From positions 1 through 27,879 of the forward strand of contig JAHFOW010000009.1 of assembly GCA_023261465.1 (NCBI GenBank): DNA of 27,879 nt. Direction: 5' to 3'. Below the pieces are notes generated by a model, which did not search any database, was not told where the DNA came from, and saw only the letters and a program-made list of their open reading frames with translations. The DNA is from Planctomycetota bacterium (GTDB lineage Bacteria; Planctomycetota; Brocadiia; Brocadiales; Brocadiaceae). The translations under genes were made by a program, and so were the position numbers. This document shows positions 17,201 to 25,486 of this stretch, piece by piece; within the stretch, counting starts at the first letter, position 1; each line of letters opens with the position of its first letter.

Positions 17201-18799
17201 CTATTCCTGCTCTTCTTCTAATTTAGGGGGAAATCTACGTAGCCGCGCTATAAACCAGACCTCTATACTAGCACCCATGATAATTGCAAAGAGCACATAA
17301 ATGAAGACCGTTTTAGGAACGGGTTTTTCAAGGATTACATAGTACCAGGATGAAACAGACTTTAACCCCGCAACATCACTATTAGACCCATCCCATATAG
17401 CAAATGCTATCGGAATCAACTTACCAATCTCAAACTGAAGATCATTTTTTGCATCCTCGGTCTGAAGACTCCGCTTAAAGACAACCTTCCATCTACCATT
17501 CTGGTAGACGCCCTTTCCTGTCACATTCTGGCTCTCAGGCGGCTGAACCGTAATATTTTTTACGCCTTTTGCATTTAATTCAGAGACGGTACCAGGTTCT
17601 GTCTCCGGCGCTTCAACAATCGCGCCAAACCCCTCTTTCCAGTAAGCCTTCCAACTCCATAGGTTGACGGCGCCGCTAGAATCTCCCATCGCAAAATATG
17701 GTTTTTTCAGTGATTCAGGTATTTTCGTGGGAAATTGAACCGAGACTGCATCCCTAAAAACATCTTCCTGTTTATTCGTAGAATCATCCCATTCAAGCAA
17801 AAATGCAATATCATTGCTATTATAAAGCGCTCTTACTCTTATAGCGTCAATTGACTGTGTCCACTGACGGGGACTTACTAAAATCTGCCCGGCCAAAGGA
17901 AGCTCCATAGGGGTAGCCTTGTTCCATGCTTCATCTGATGGTTCAGTCGGAAGTTCTTCACCCTCTACCAATTTAACCTTAACAACCACATCAGACATCA
18001 TATCCTTAGCCAGACTCTTAACGTAGTGGGCAACATGCCAGCGATCTTCATCAGACATCTTTTCCAAATATGAGCCCATTGGCGTTTCATTAAAGCCCGT
18101 AGAAATCGTCCTGTAAATATCCTCACCCGCATTTCCACCCTTGAAATTCCATGCCTTTGTTAAATCACGCGCCCTGTATGGCATACCCCATTCTGTCTGC
18201 AATGCTACCGTCAAGGGACCATTACCCCTCGCATCGTCGCCATGACACTCAAAACATTTAAATTCTTTAAACAACTCAGCACCTCTCTGTACACTATCGG
18301 GCGTTGATACTACAGACACAACCGAAACCACTTTGGGTGAGGTTTCTGTTTTAAATTGCTCGTTAAAGGTTTTTACATAATATAAAACCTGCCAGCGTTC
18401 CGTTTCACTGATGGTGTACCAGAAAGGCATGGCTGTACCTTCTATCCCACTGGTAACAATCCTGAAGAGGTCTTCATCAGTGGGCACAGAACCAAATGTT
18501 GTAGAGCGTACCTTATACTCATTCCTGGTAAAATTTCTTGGCTTGGGAAACATTGTTTTAGAAGCAGGACCATCGCCCCTGCCCTCTATACCGTGGCAAT
18601 ACCAGCACCGCTTTTCATAAACCTTCTTGCCCGCTGCGACAGCCTCCTGGGTCTCCGGCAATTTTTGAGGAACTTCATGTTTATACGTTCTGAACAAATG
18701 AGAAGCCTGCGCCGATACTTCTGACGAGAGCCCAAAAAAGCCTACACTTACTCCGATTAATCCAAAACCGAACAGACAACATTTAAATTCTTTTATCAT
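17201..18799 (-). CDS. Diheme cytochrome c fused to an NxrC-like heme b domain, membrane anchored
   Basis: This 532-aa exported protein has a signal peptide (1-31) and two class I cytochrome c domains with CWYCH (65-69) and CFECH (182-186). Their likely axial methionines are Met124 (AMPFW) and Met241 (PMGSY). Residues 270-490 form an ethylbenzene-dehydrogenase-type heme b domain paralogous to NxrC, with Met371 and Lys384 (NLWSWK) as candidate heme ligands. A membrane helix follows at about 497-518, with a basic then acidic tail. The protein thus carries up to three hemes in one chain and is held at the membrane. It could dock NxrAB in place of NxrC, or form a relay from NxrC to the membrane. 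The ribosome binding site is weak. Neighbours on both sides are cytochromes in the same direction. Confidence 0.9.
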   Translation of the reverse strand: MIKEFKCCLFGFGLIGVSVGFFGLSSEVSAQASHLFRTYKHEVPQKLPETQEAVAAGKKVYEKRCWYCHGIEGRGDGPASKTMFPKPRNFTRNEYKVRSTTFGSVPTDEDLFRIVTSGIEGTAMPFWYTISETERWQVLYYVKTFNEQFKTETSPKVVSVVSVVSTPDSVQRGAELFKEFKCFECHGDDARGNGPLTVALQTEWGMPYRARDLTKAWNFKGGNAGEDIYRTISTGFNETPMGSYLEKMSDEDRWHVAHYVKSLAKDMMSDVVVKVKLVEGEELPTEPSDEAWNKATPMELPLAGQILVSPRQWTQSIDAIRVRALYNSNDIAFLLEWDDSTNKQEDVFRDAVSVQFPTKIPESLKKPYFAMGDSSGAVNLWSWKAYWKEGFGAIVEAPETEPGTVSELNAKGVKNITVQPPESQNVTGKGVYQNGRWKVVFKRSLQTEDAKNDLQFEIGKLIPIAFAIWDGSNSDVAGLKSVSSWYYVILEKPVPKTVFIYVLFAIIMGASIEVWFIARLRRFPPKLEEEQE

Positions 18800-18882
18800 A
18801 ATTTTGCTCTTCTATTGTTGCTCTTTATAAATAATCACGAATGCAAACGAGAACCACGTAGTCCGACTAACCGAAACACCCA

Positions 18883-19653
18883 TTACTCAGTTTTTTCTCT
18901 CTGACGCGGCATAACGCCTGCGGTATCATATTCACCCATAATAATCTTCCAAACCTCATCATCTTTCAGGTCGTCCTTCCATGCTGGCATAGCTGAATCC
19001 CATGGGGTTGCTTCGGAAGGAAGACCTGGGCCACCTTCTTTTATCCTCCAAAAAAGATAGTTATCAACCACTGTTGCAATTGTACCGGGGTCTTGGAAGT
19101 TTATAGGCCTTAAACGAAATGAATTCGCAAAAGGTCCATTCCCATCAGCCTTAGATCCATGACAGGGACGGCAATTTGTCTGAAAGAGTATCTTGCCCTC
19201 TTCAATACATTTCCGCTGCGTCTCCGCATCAGTATTCCTGAACGGATTCTCCATTTTCTCAAACTCCTGAGGCAATGTTGGATGCTGGATTCTCAATTCC
19301 ACCGGCGATGCGGCACCCGGGATAGACCACGTATAAACAAACCATCCTATGATTACCGGAAATGCAAAAAACAGCATTTTCCGGATAAACGACTTCACCA
19401 TCGCTCCTTTTTCAGGCAGCAGAAACCCAAGAAAATCAGCAAATTTCTGATTGCTTGTCGTAGCATAAACCAAACCCGCTAACACACCCATAATCATATA
19501 CCACATCATAAGAGTGCTGGGTGTAGGCATTAAATGCTCTTTTGCCATGAGCACCTGAAAAACCTTTGGAGCTGCATACTTGAGAAACAAAAATAAACAA
19601 ACAACGGCAAAAATCACTTTAACTAATAAATATGGACTGCGTTTTTTGGCCAT
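18883..19653 (-). CDS. Monoheme cytochrome c with three N-terminal membrane helices
   Basis: This 256-aa membrane cytochrome has hydrophobic segments at about 10-28, 47-66 and 92-110. They anchor a soluble class I cytochrome c domain with CRPCH at 161-165 and likely axial Met222 (SAMPAW). The C-terminal segment (DDEVWKIIMGEYDTAG) is the usual last helix. The AGGAG ribosome binding site is good. It lies in the island between a diheme cytochrome and the fusion cytochrome. The multi-helix anchor suggests it belongs to a membrane complex, perhaps with the bd-like protein encoded two genes upstream. That partnership is inferred from neighbourhood only. Confidence 0.88.
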   Translation of the reverse strand: MAKKRSPYLLVKVIFAVVCLFLFLKYAAPKVFQVLMAKEHLMPTPSTLMMWYMIMGVLAGLVYATTSNQKFADFLGFLLPEKGAMVKSFIRKMLFFAFPVIIGWFVYTWSIPGAASPVELRIQHPTLPQEFEKMENPFRNTDAETQRKCIEEGKILFQTNCRPCHGSKADGNGPFANSFRLRPINFQDPGTIATVVDNYLFWRIKEGGPGLPSEATPWDSAMPAWKDDLKDDEVWKIIMGEYDTAGVMPRQREKTE

Positions 19654-19700
19654 TAACGTACTCCTAACTGTAGTTCTCTTCGCATACCCGACACCTTCTT

Positions 19701-20654
19701 CTACTTTAAACTTTGCAAGAAAGAAACAATCCCATAAAAATCTCTAACGCTCAACAATTCACCTATATTACCAGGCATAATAGAAACATCTTGTTTTTTC
19801 ATTTCCTGAATATCACTTTTCGGAATAGTCACTTCCTCGATCTCGCCGCCTTCTTCCTTAAGCAACACGATCTCAGCATCCGTTTCACTCTTAATTAAAC
19901 CGTTATAGGGAATTCCATCATTGGTTATAACATACATGGTTTCATACCCCTTAACAATCTTTTTACTCGGGGTAAGTATTGACTCGACAAAATATTCAGG
20001 GGTCTGGATTGCTCCAATTCCAGTAAGCTCAGGACCAACCCTCTTACCCTTGCCATTTGCAACGTGGCACTTTCCGCAGGTTACTGGACGCGTGTCATCA
20101 AAAAACACCTTCTCTCCTTCTTTCGCATCAACCACCATGGGGGCAATCCAGGGCTTTACTTTCTTCTTTGACGCCTCGGGAATTTTATCCTTATACTTCA
20201 TGATGGCGTTTAAATCTGGCTCGCCGCCCAAAGTCTGCAAATACGCCAGAACTGCCAGAATCTTTTCACGCGACAACATGATAGGAGGGTCATACACCCT
20301 GGGCATAATTTTGTCATACCCTTTCACGATATATTTCTCAGGATCGACAATGGACTCAACAAGATACTCCAAACCGGAAGGCATACCAAGCTCCTTTGCC
20401 CGTTCTTCTGAACGCGTGGCCAAACCTTCCTGATCGGGACCCCTTGTCGCGCTACCCGAAGAGCCTATCTTATGGCATGTACTGCACTGTCCATCCCCCC
20501 AAAAAATCTTTTCTCCAGCCTCGGGACTTACCCCACCGGCTGATTCACCACCACCGCCAGAACCGGAAAGCCCTGACACATACATAGTGATGTAGATATA
20601 GAACCCTAAAACTGCTACACCAAAAGCCGTAATTTTTAGCATGCTCTTATTCAT
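19701..20654 (-). CDS. Diheme cytochrome c with Planctomycetes-type heme-binding module
   Basis: This 317-aa protein has an N-terminal membrane anchor (8-27), a Gly/Ser linker and two heme c motifs, CSTCH (57-61) and CGKCH (193-197). Each half shows the pattern YxVESIxxPxKxIVKGY, after which a Met could ligate the heme (Met117 and Met293). The second half has an inserted beta segment (about 238-285, ending ITIPKSDIQEM-like) before SIMPGNIGELLS. This is the layout of the putative heme-binding module described for Pirellula and Verrucomicrobium (the TIGR02603 type). This internal similarity suggests the two halves arose by duplication. It is part of the cytochrome run of the NXR island and is likely membrane-tethered, facing the enzyme. 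Confidence 0.87.
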   Translation of the reverse strand: MNKSMLKITAFGVAVLGFYIYITMYVSGLSGSGGGGESAGGVSPEAGEKIFWGDGQCSTCHKIGSSGSATRGPDQEGLATRSEERAKELGMPSGLEYLVESIVDPEKYIVKGYDKIMPRVYDPPIMLSREKILAVLAYLQTLGGEPDLNAIMKYKDKIPEASKKKVKPWIAPMVVDAKEGEKVFFDDTRPVTCGKCHVANGKGKRVGPELTGIGAIQTPEYFVESILTPSKKIVKGYETMYVITNDGIPYNGLIKSETDAEIVLLKEEGGEIEEVTIPKSDIQEMKKQDVSIMPGNIGELLSVRDFYGIVSFLQSLK

Positions 20655-20756
20655 AAGTTTTTTCTATACCTTCTTTATAACATCTTGAGAATTACCCTGT
20701 TCAATTAAACAACAACTAATACAATCAACCATATTCTTTGACAAAACACATTCATA

Positions 20757-22880
20757 TTAGTGAGACTCTTCACTGTGTGTATCAATCTCATTACCTTCAT
20801 ACCCCTTCGCTTTTTCCTTCTTATCGCCAAGGTTAGCAAGCCAAAACACGAACGTAACAAGACCCAAAAAGAGCGCTACGATCAAACCAACAACCCTTCC
20901 CATGTAAGCAAGGCTCGGCGTGTAAGCCCATTGCGAAGTATCCTGCAAGACACCATAAATGTGCCAATCCATTCTCAAACCCGATCGGATAAAACCCATC
21001 AATCCCATCAGGATAACAATGACCACACACAAGAGAAGCAATGCATATTGTGACCTGACCGGCATCTTACCCCACTCAATGCCACCAACAAGTTTCGCCT
21101 TACGGAACATAAAGATATCAATAACTGCATTCATAATCAAACAACTCATTACAATCGAAACTTGCGTAACCGACAGATACCTCAGCACAAGGTTCGCTTT
21201 TTGCATAACCTCGAACCCATAATACCAGAAGTAGAGCACCGCAATACACGGCGTTACAATGAACAACAGAGCCTGCCCCAACTTTCCCTTATTTTTAAAC
21301 GTCAGGAATGCGGCAAGGCATATCGTAAATGCCTGAATATACAAACATCGTATCAAAGGTTTTACAAAGACCTTCATGTTTGCTTCTAATTCGACGAAAT
21401 TCAGCGATACTGCATAGGAGACTAACATCAGCAAACAGAAAACCACACCCGCCATGATACCAATTTTACCAACTTTCCCTTGTTCAGAAAATGGGACCAT
21501 ATCCCCCTTATTGCTGCGCCGGTAGATCAGGAACGAGAAGAATGTCGTTAAAATAATAAGATTTACCACGGCATTCTTCGCCGCCATAACGCCAAAGTAT
21601 TTCGAGAAAGGATGATACTGTTCGCCTATCATCGCTCTTTCTTCACCACTGAGAGGCAGATTGTGCGGGGTAAGCCATACAGCAAAACACATAAACACGA
21701 TCATCGTCAGAAACTTTATATAGCCCGTATACCTTTCCGACCCCTTAATCCTTGACATCCCAAGCCACAAGTAATAGTTTGCTCCGATAAAGAGAAAACC
21801 AATCAGGACAGCCTGAATAATAAACGTCCAGGAGAATGCGCCACCCATCATAATGTTGCCCATTACGGGGCTGGTACTGTAGATTTCACGACCTAACCAG
21901 TAGCCTGCAAAAGGCAACGGAATAAGCGCACCCACACCAATAAAATTACCCACATAGCCCATCCAGTCATAATGAGCCTTCTCTTCCTGAGATTTTGAGC
22001 CAAGGAACTTAACTGCAGCATACGCGCCCACGATAAAACCACCAAAGCACACATTCGCAATTAAACGGTGGATATTCACCGGCATCCAGAGAGGATTATA
22101 AAAGGCGTGATAGAGACTAAGCACTTTCCCCGTGGCAGGCACAACTCCGGCAGGGCTCATCATAAACGTTGCCCATGAATTGGTAATAAACATCAAACCC
22201 GTACCGAAGAGATTGAGCAAAATACCCAAAAAGATATGAAACCACTTCTTCGCGGCAGAATTCTTAAGAATTTCCCAGGAATAATAGTAACCATACAAGG
22301 TAAATGCCTCGCCAAAAAACATAAGGGCATAAACGTACATGGTTGGCGCAAAAACATTGGTCATATGGCTCATAAATTCCGGGTAGAGGCCAAACAGACA
22401 AAACCCGAGCAAGCCACCCAACGACGCAGTAGTTGCGAACGCAGCGGACAAAAGCTTGGTAAATTCCTTCGCCATCTTATCATATCTGATGTCGCCACCC
22501 TTAAAACCTACGATCTCAACAATAACAGCAAAGATAGGAACGCCAAGCACAAAGGCCGCAAACATGAGATGGAGTTCCGAGACAATCCAAACAATGAGGC
22601 GTGAATCTATCCCAAAAAACGTTCGGTATTGAACAGGACCCGCCTCTTCTTCCTCGACAGCCGCAGTGCCGGTTCCTGCACCTTCCGTTACCTTCCCTTC
22701 CGGTGATTGCGCCTTGCCTGCCTCGAACTGAGGCAGCTCAACACCAGCCGTTGGCTGCACTGGCGCTTCAGCGGCATTTGCCCGCAGAGATACAGACACG
22801 AAAGAACTCAGCAGAAAGAAAAACAATAAAACAACAACAGAACTTCTTTTTCTCAGATGCAAAAATATCTTCTTATTCAT
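20757..22880 (-). CDS. Cytochrome bd oxidase subunit I-like membrane protein
   Basis: This 707-aa protein has a signal-like N-terminus (1-37), a Pro/Glu/Gly-rich segment (38-82) and a long polytopic body. The first part matches cytochrome bd subunit I (CydA). His104 (ELHLMFAAFVLG) corresponds to the heme b595 ligand. Glu190 (FFGEAFTLYGYYYSWE) corresponds to the heme d-side glutamate. The SWATFMMSPAG stretch corresponds to the NGWMQNPVG stretch. His271 (VNIHRLIANVCFGG) corresponds to a heme b558 ligand. The GRQPW motif of true quinol oxidases is not found, no subunit II gene is in the window, and the C-terminal half has extra membrane segments. It is therefore related to, but probably different from, a quinol oxidase. 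The island context suggests electron exchange between NXR cytochromes and the membrane. Confidence 0.82.
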   Translation of the reverse strand: MNKKIFLHLRKRSSVVVLLFFFLLSSFVSVSLRANAAEAPVQPTAGVELPQFEAGKAQSPEGKVTEGAGTGTAAVEEEEAGPVQYRTFFGIDSRLIVWIVSELHLMFAAFVLGVPIFAVIVEIVGFKGGDIRYDKMAKEFTKLLSAAFATTASLGGLLGFCLFGLYPEFMSHMTNVFAPTMYVYALMFFGEAFTLYGYYYSWEILKNSAAKKWFHIFLGILLNLFGTGLMFITNSWATFMMSPAGVVPATGKVLSLYHAFYNPLWMPVNIHRLIANVCFGGFIVGAYAAVKFLGSKSQEEKAHYDWMGYVGNFIGVGALIPLPFAGYWLGREIYSTSPVMGNIMMGGAFSWTFIIQAVLIGFLFIGANYYLWLGMSRIKGSERYTGYIKFLTMIVFMCFAVWLTPHNLPLSGEERAMIGEQYHPFSKYFGVMAAKNAVVNLIILTTFFSFLIYRRSNKGDMVPFSEQGKVGKIGIMAGVVFCLLMLVSYAVSLNFVELEANMKVFVKPLIRCLYIQAFTICLAAFLTFKNKGKLGQALLFIVTPCIAVLYFWYYGFEVMQKANLVLRYLSVTQVSIVMSCLIMNAVIDIFMFRKAKLVGGIEWGKMPVRSQYALLLLCVVIVILMGLMGFIRSGLRMDWHIYGVLQDTSQWAYTPSLAYMGRVVGLIVALFLGLVTFVFWLANLGDKKEKAKGYEGNEIDTHSEESH

Positions 22881-22937
22881 TAGCAGTGCGCCTTTTCAAA
22901 CGAGTAAGTTACACATTCCATATAAGTTTGATCACAG

Positions 22938-23675
22938 TTATTTCTTCGCATAAGCAAAATCCACTACTGCCTCTTCACCCGACTTTACAGCCACATCAGC
23001 GGTCTTTTTCCCAAGCTTCTCCTGCCATGCCTCAATCTTATAAGAGCCAGCCGGGACATTGTCAATCTTAAACTTTCCATTTTCATCGGTAACTGCAAAA
23101 TATGGATTTGACTTCACAACAATATACGAACTCATCCACTTATGTACGTCACACGTTATCTTTACCACCTCAGGAAGATCAAACTTCTTGTTCATCTTTC
23201 CACCACCGGACACCCCTTCATTGAAAGCCGGATTTTTGATCGACCAAGAGTGAAGATTGTGCATTACATTATCGCTGTTTAACAACTCTATGCTTGCGCC
23301 GGCCGATATCGCCATAACATGAGGAATAAATGCGCACTCTTTCTGGTCAAGAGCAACAGCGGCACTCAATTCAGCTTTTTTGCCTGCGGCTATATCTGCC
23401 AGAGAAACGACAACATTCTTAACCCCTTTTGACTCTCCATTAACAACCAATTCCTCAGAAAGCTTACCTTCATGTCCACAGGTCTGCTCATCCTTGTCAA
23501 CCTTTAACACCTTTGCAGACGGGGCGTCGCCATCAAACTTAACTGTACCAGCAACCGAGCCGCCATCTTTCACTTCAACCTCTTTATAGGCATCCGCTCT
23601 TACAACATGGCCTGACCATGCCATTCCAAGCGCTAAACTACCAATAATAGAAAACAACCTCAGGCTTTTTACCAT
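22938..23675 (-). CDS. Exported cupredoxin with carboxypeptidase-regulatory-like domain (island-opening copy)
   Basis: This is the first gene after the island promoter. The exported protein has a signal peptide ending near VVRADA, a plastocyanin-like domain and a C-terminal carboxypeptidase-regulatory-like fold (from NPYFAVTD). The blue copper site is His139 (MHNLHS, with the second His as alternative), then Cys175, His178 and Met181 in C-x2-H-x2-M. The frame begins with an ATG at 23687. The bases ATGGAGGTAATGATGG hold the ribosome binding site GGAGG inside that extension. The ATG at 23675, 5 bases beyond GGAGG, is therefore the better start and gives 245 aa. It is a paralog of the gene at 5312-6040. 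It is proposed to be a small copper electron carrier for NXR; a copper chaperone is the alternative. Confidence 0.87.
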   Translation of the reverse strand: MVKSLRLFSIIGSLALGMAWSGHVVRADAYKEVEVKDGGSVAGTVKFDGDAPSAKVLKVDKDEQTCGHEGKLSEELVVNGESKGVKNVVVSLADIAAGKKAELSAAVALDQKECAFIPHVMAISAGASIELLNSDNVMHNLHSWSIKNPAFNEGVSGGGKMNKKFDLPEVVKITCDVHKWMSSYIVVKSNPYFAVTDENGKFKIDNVPAGSYKIEAWQEKLGKKTADVAVKSGEEAVVDFAYAKK

Positions 23676-23751
23676 CATTACCTCCATCTCTAACTTAAAA
23701 AAAATTTAGCAGTGATATCTATCTTTTACAAAACGTACAATAAAAACCAAA

Positions 23752-23780
23752 ATCCTATACTCCCGAATCATGTTTGTCAA
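23752..23780 (-). promoter_or_regulatory. Likely main promoter of the NXR island
   Basis: On the minus strand a perfect TTGACA (23780-23775) is followed after 17 bases by TAGGAT (23757-23752), four of six matches to the -10 consensus. The predicted start near 23745 gives a leader of about 70 bases before the cupredoxin ATG at 23675. This is the best housekeeping-sigma promoter I find in the window. Confidence 0.65.
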
Positions 23781-24028
23781 ATACAAACTTTCTCAGAAAG
23801 ACAGGAAAAACGCCGCCATAAATCTTACATCAGCCACAGAATGGGAATCAGTAACTAACAATCTCTATTCCTTTTTACAAAAAAAGTAAAATTTTCGAAA
23901 AATATTATGTAACCAATGGAAAATCATAGTGTTAATTCTAATATTCATCGAATTCAAAACAACGACTACATCTCATTATCCAAACCAAAATTTCACTATT
24001 GAAATAATAGTTTCAAATATTTAATATG
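23781..24028. other. AT-rich intergenic stretch upstream of the island promoter
   Basis: This is the upstream part of the roughly 380-base gap between the exported-protein gene and the NXR island. It is AT-rich with several A- and T-runs, no open frame of note and no RNA gene I can recognise. Such a stretch before a highly expressed operon could bind activators or bend, but no operator repeat is evident. Confidence 0.4.
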
Positions 24029-24051
24029 AAAAAATTATTCACAAAGAATAA
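24029..24051 (-). terminator. Weak AT-rich terminator hairpin
   Basis: A 6-bp perfect stem (24035-24040 with 24046-24051) with a 5-base loop is followed on the minus strand by six T residues. It begins 9 bases after the stop codon of the gene at 24060-25148. The stem is nearly all A-T, so it would be weak. Confidence 0.45.
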
Positions 24052-24059
24052 ATTTTTCT

Positions 24060-25148
24060 TCAGTTGAGCGTCCTCTTCAGGGTTTCAATTTCTCCGGAAT
24101 TTGTAACTTTTCCCGGCTCTACAATTACATCCGGCTCCATCTTGAATCTGCGAACCCACGAGGTCTCGTTAAGCGGTTTCCAGTGCAATTTATACAAACC
24201 CGGCGGAACATTCATAAAACGATATACGCCGTCCGCATCCGTACTCGTCTCAAGCTCCTCTGCGCCTTCAACGGGGTGATACACCTTCGCTAACAATCCA
24301 CCCTTTTCCAGCATTTGCAATTTTACCTGACAATCCATAAGTGGCTTTCCACCGCAAGATATCTTCCCCTCAATCCTTCCCAGTTTTTCATCCTGAGCCG
24401 GCATTTTTTCCTTTTCCTGCTTTTCCTGAGTAGTAGTTCCGGATGTATCATCCTGCGATTCGCTCATTTGTTCTTGTTCTTGTTCTCCATCCACCGGTTT
24501 ATCAACAAATTCTTCCTGGCCTTTTTCCGGAATGGATTTACTTGCACCAGGGGTCACACTCGGCCTGGCCTCGATTTTATCATGGGTTAAACTGTCTTTT
24601 TCCGGGACATTCCAGACTTTTGTCTTTATCCTGTAAGGTTTTTCCGTCACCTGCTTGTCTCCGGTCTGTATCCTTATCCCATCAACCACATCCTTCTGTT
24701 CAACAAGTTCTTCACCACGCTGAGATTCTGTCGTGGTTGATTCTTTTGGATGTTCTGTTTTTCTTTCTTCTGATAATCCCGGTATACCGCCGTTCGGCTT
24801 ACTCAGATTATTGTTAAACGGAAAGGTCATGTTGAGAGATGCAATCGCTGAGGTTGGAATTAATATCTTCACGGTATTTCCAAGAACTTGCCTGACCTTG
24901 CAATCAATAGCAATATTATTCGTGGTCAAAACAATCACATCCGGATAATCCTGAACATGAGAAAACTCTTTGTTTAAAGATTTTACATCTTTCTTTGAAA
25001 GCATTACCGTGACATATTTATTAGTCATCCCCATCACTTTAAGCGATTCTACTTTCGTGTCACCATTTTTCAAAACTATGGTATCCCCGTATGCGAAGGT
25101 ACAAAGACTAAAAAACATAGATACAAAAAAGATTGCAAATCTTACCAT
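24060..25148 (-). CDS. Unrecognised exported protein with duplicated N-terminal module and carboxypeptidase-regulatory-like C-terminus
   Basis: I do not recognise a family for the whole protein (362 aa). It has a signal peptide (1-21, cleavage near AYGDT). Two related segments of about 42 residues follow, at about 22-64 and 69-111. Each begins D-x-IVL and ends with a Lys/Thr-Ser-x-Ala/Val-x-SLN stretch, which suggests an internal duplication. Residues 113-250 are a low-complexity linker rich in Glu, Lys, Gln, Pro, Ser and Thr. The last 110 residues form a carboxypeptidase-regulatory or Cna-B-like beta domain (GRIEGKISCGGKPL, then STDADGVYRFMNVPPGLYKL). That domain type also ends both cupredoxins in this window. 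An extracytoplasmic structural or binding role is plausible, but no function can be assigned. Confidence 0.78.
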   Translation of the reverse strand: MVRFAIFFVSMFFSLCTFAYGDTIVLKNGDTKVESLKVMGMTNKYVTVMLSKKDVKSLNKEFSHVQDYPDVIVLTTNNIAIDCKVRQVLGNTVKILIPTSAIASLNMTFPFNNNLSKPNGGIPGLSEERKTEHPKESTTTESQRGEELVEQKDVVDGIRIQTGDKQVTEKPYRIKTKVWNVPEKDSLTHDKIEARPSVTPGASKSIPEKGQEEFVDKPVDGEQEQEQMSESQDDTSGTTTQEKQEKEKMPAQDEKLGRIEGKISCGGKPLMDCQVKLQMLEKGGLLAKVYHPVEGAEELETSTDADGVYRFMNVPPGLYKLHWKPLNETSWVRRFKMEPDVIVEPGKVTNSGEIETLKRTLN

Positions 25149-25416
25149 AGAATATACAATTCCCCGACTCTAAAAACTATCGAACAAATTAGATAGTTTA
25201 ACATCCATTCAATTTATATCAAATAAAAAATATGACAATACCCATCCCGATCTTTTCCGTTGAATGATTATGATTAAAAATTAAATTCAACATTCGAAAT
25301 TCATTCTTCGGTGTTCGTTATTCATTCTTTTCGCAAATACCGAATATTGAATCATGAACGCCGAATGCCGAACATCGAACAAGGTAACGCCAAAACACAA
25401 AATCCATCCTTTTACA
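25149..25416. other. Intergenic spacer with an imperfect palindromic repeat
   Basis: This is non-coding sequence between the exported-protein gene and the multicopper oxidase terminator. Most is AT-rich. From about 25278 to 25385 it contains iterated GAAT/CGAA-type words, and two 17-base arms (25307-25323 and 25349-25365) match as an inverted repeat at 14 of 17 positions. Sequences of this style are often dispersed through genomes, but copy number cannot be judged here. Confidence 0.5.
25307..25365. repeat. Imperfect inverted repeat, dispersed-repeat-like
   Basis: Arms at 25307-25323 and 25349-25365 pair at 14 of 17 positions around a 25-base centre. There is no T-run directly next to it, so it is unlikely to be a terminator. 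Confidence 0.5.
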
Positions 25417-25459
25417 ATAAAAAAACCTCCCGTAAGGACAAAACCTGTACGGGAGGTTT
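25417..25459 (-). terminator. Strong intrinsic terminator of the multicopper oxidase gene
   Basis: Arms 25423-25434 and 25448-25459 form a perfect 12-bp stem (core ACCTCCCGTA with TACGGGAGGT). An inner AGG/CCT pairing closes the loop. On the minus strand it runs into seven T residues. It lies about 28 bases after the stop at 25487. Confidence 0.92.
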
Positions 25460-25486
25460 CTCGTGGTTTTATAAAATTTAGCGCTA

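Noticed and set aside
20690..20725. TTGAAC ... TATAAA promoter candidate before the diheme cytochrome gene
   Set aside because: The spacing is 18-19 bases and the -35 match is poor. Not distinguishable from background in AT-rich DNA.
22601..23071. 156-codon plus-strand frame between the bd-like gene and the cupredoxin
   Set aside because: Composition rich in Pro, Gln and Leu from reading antisense to a Gly/Glu/Ala-rich segment; no family resemblance.
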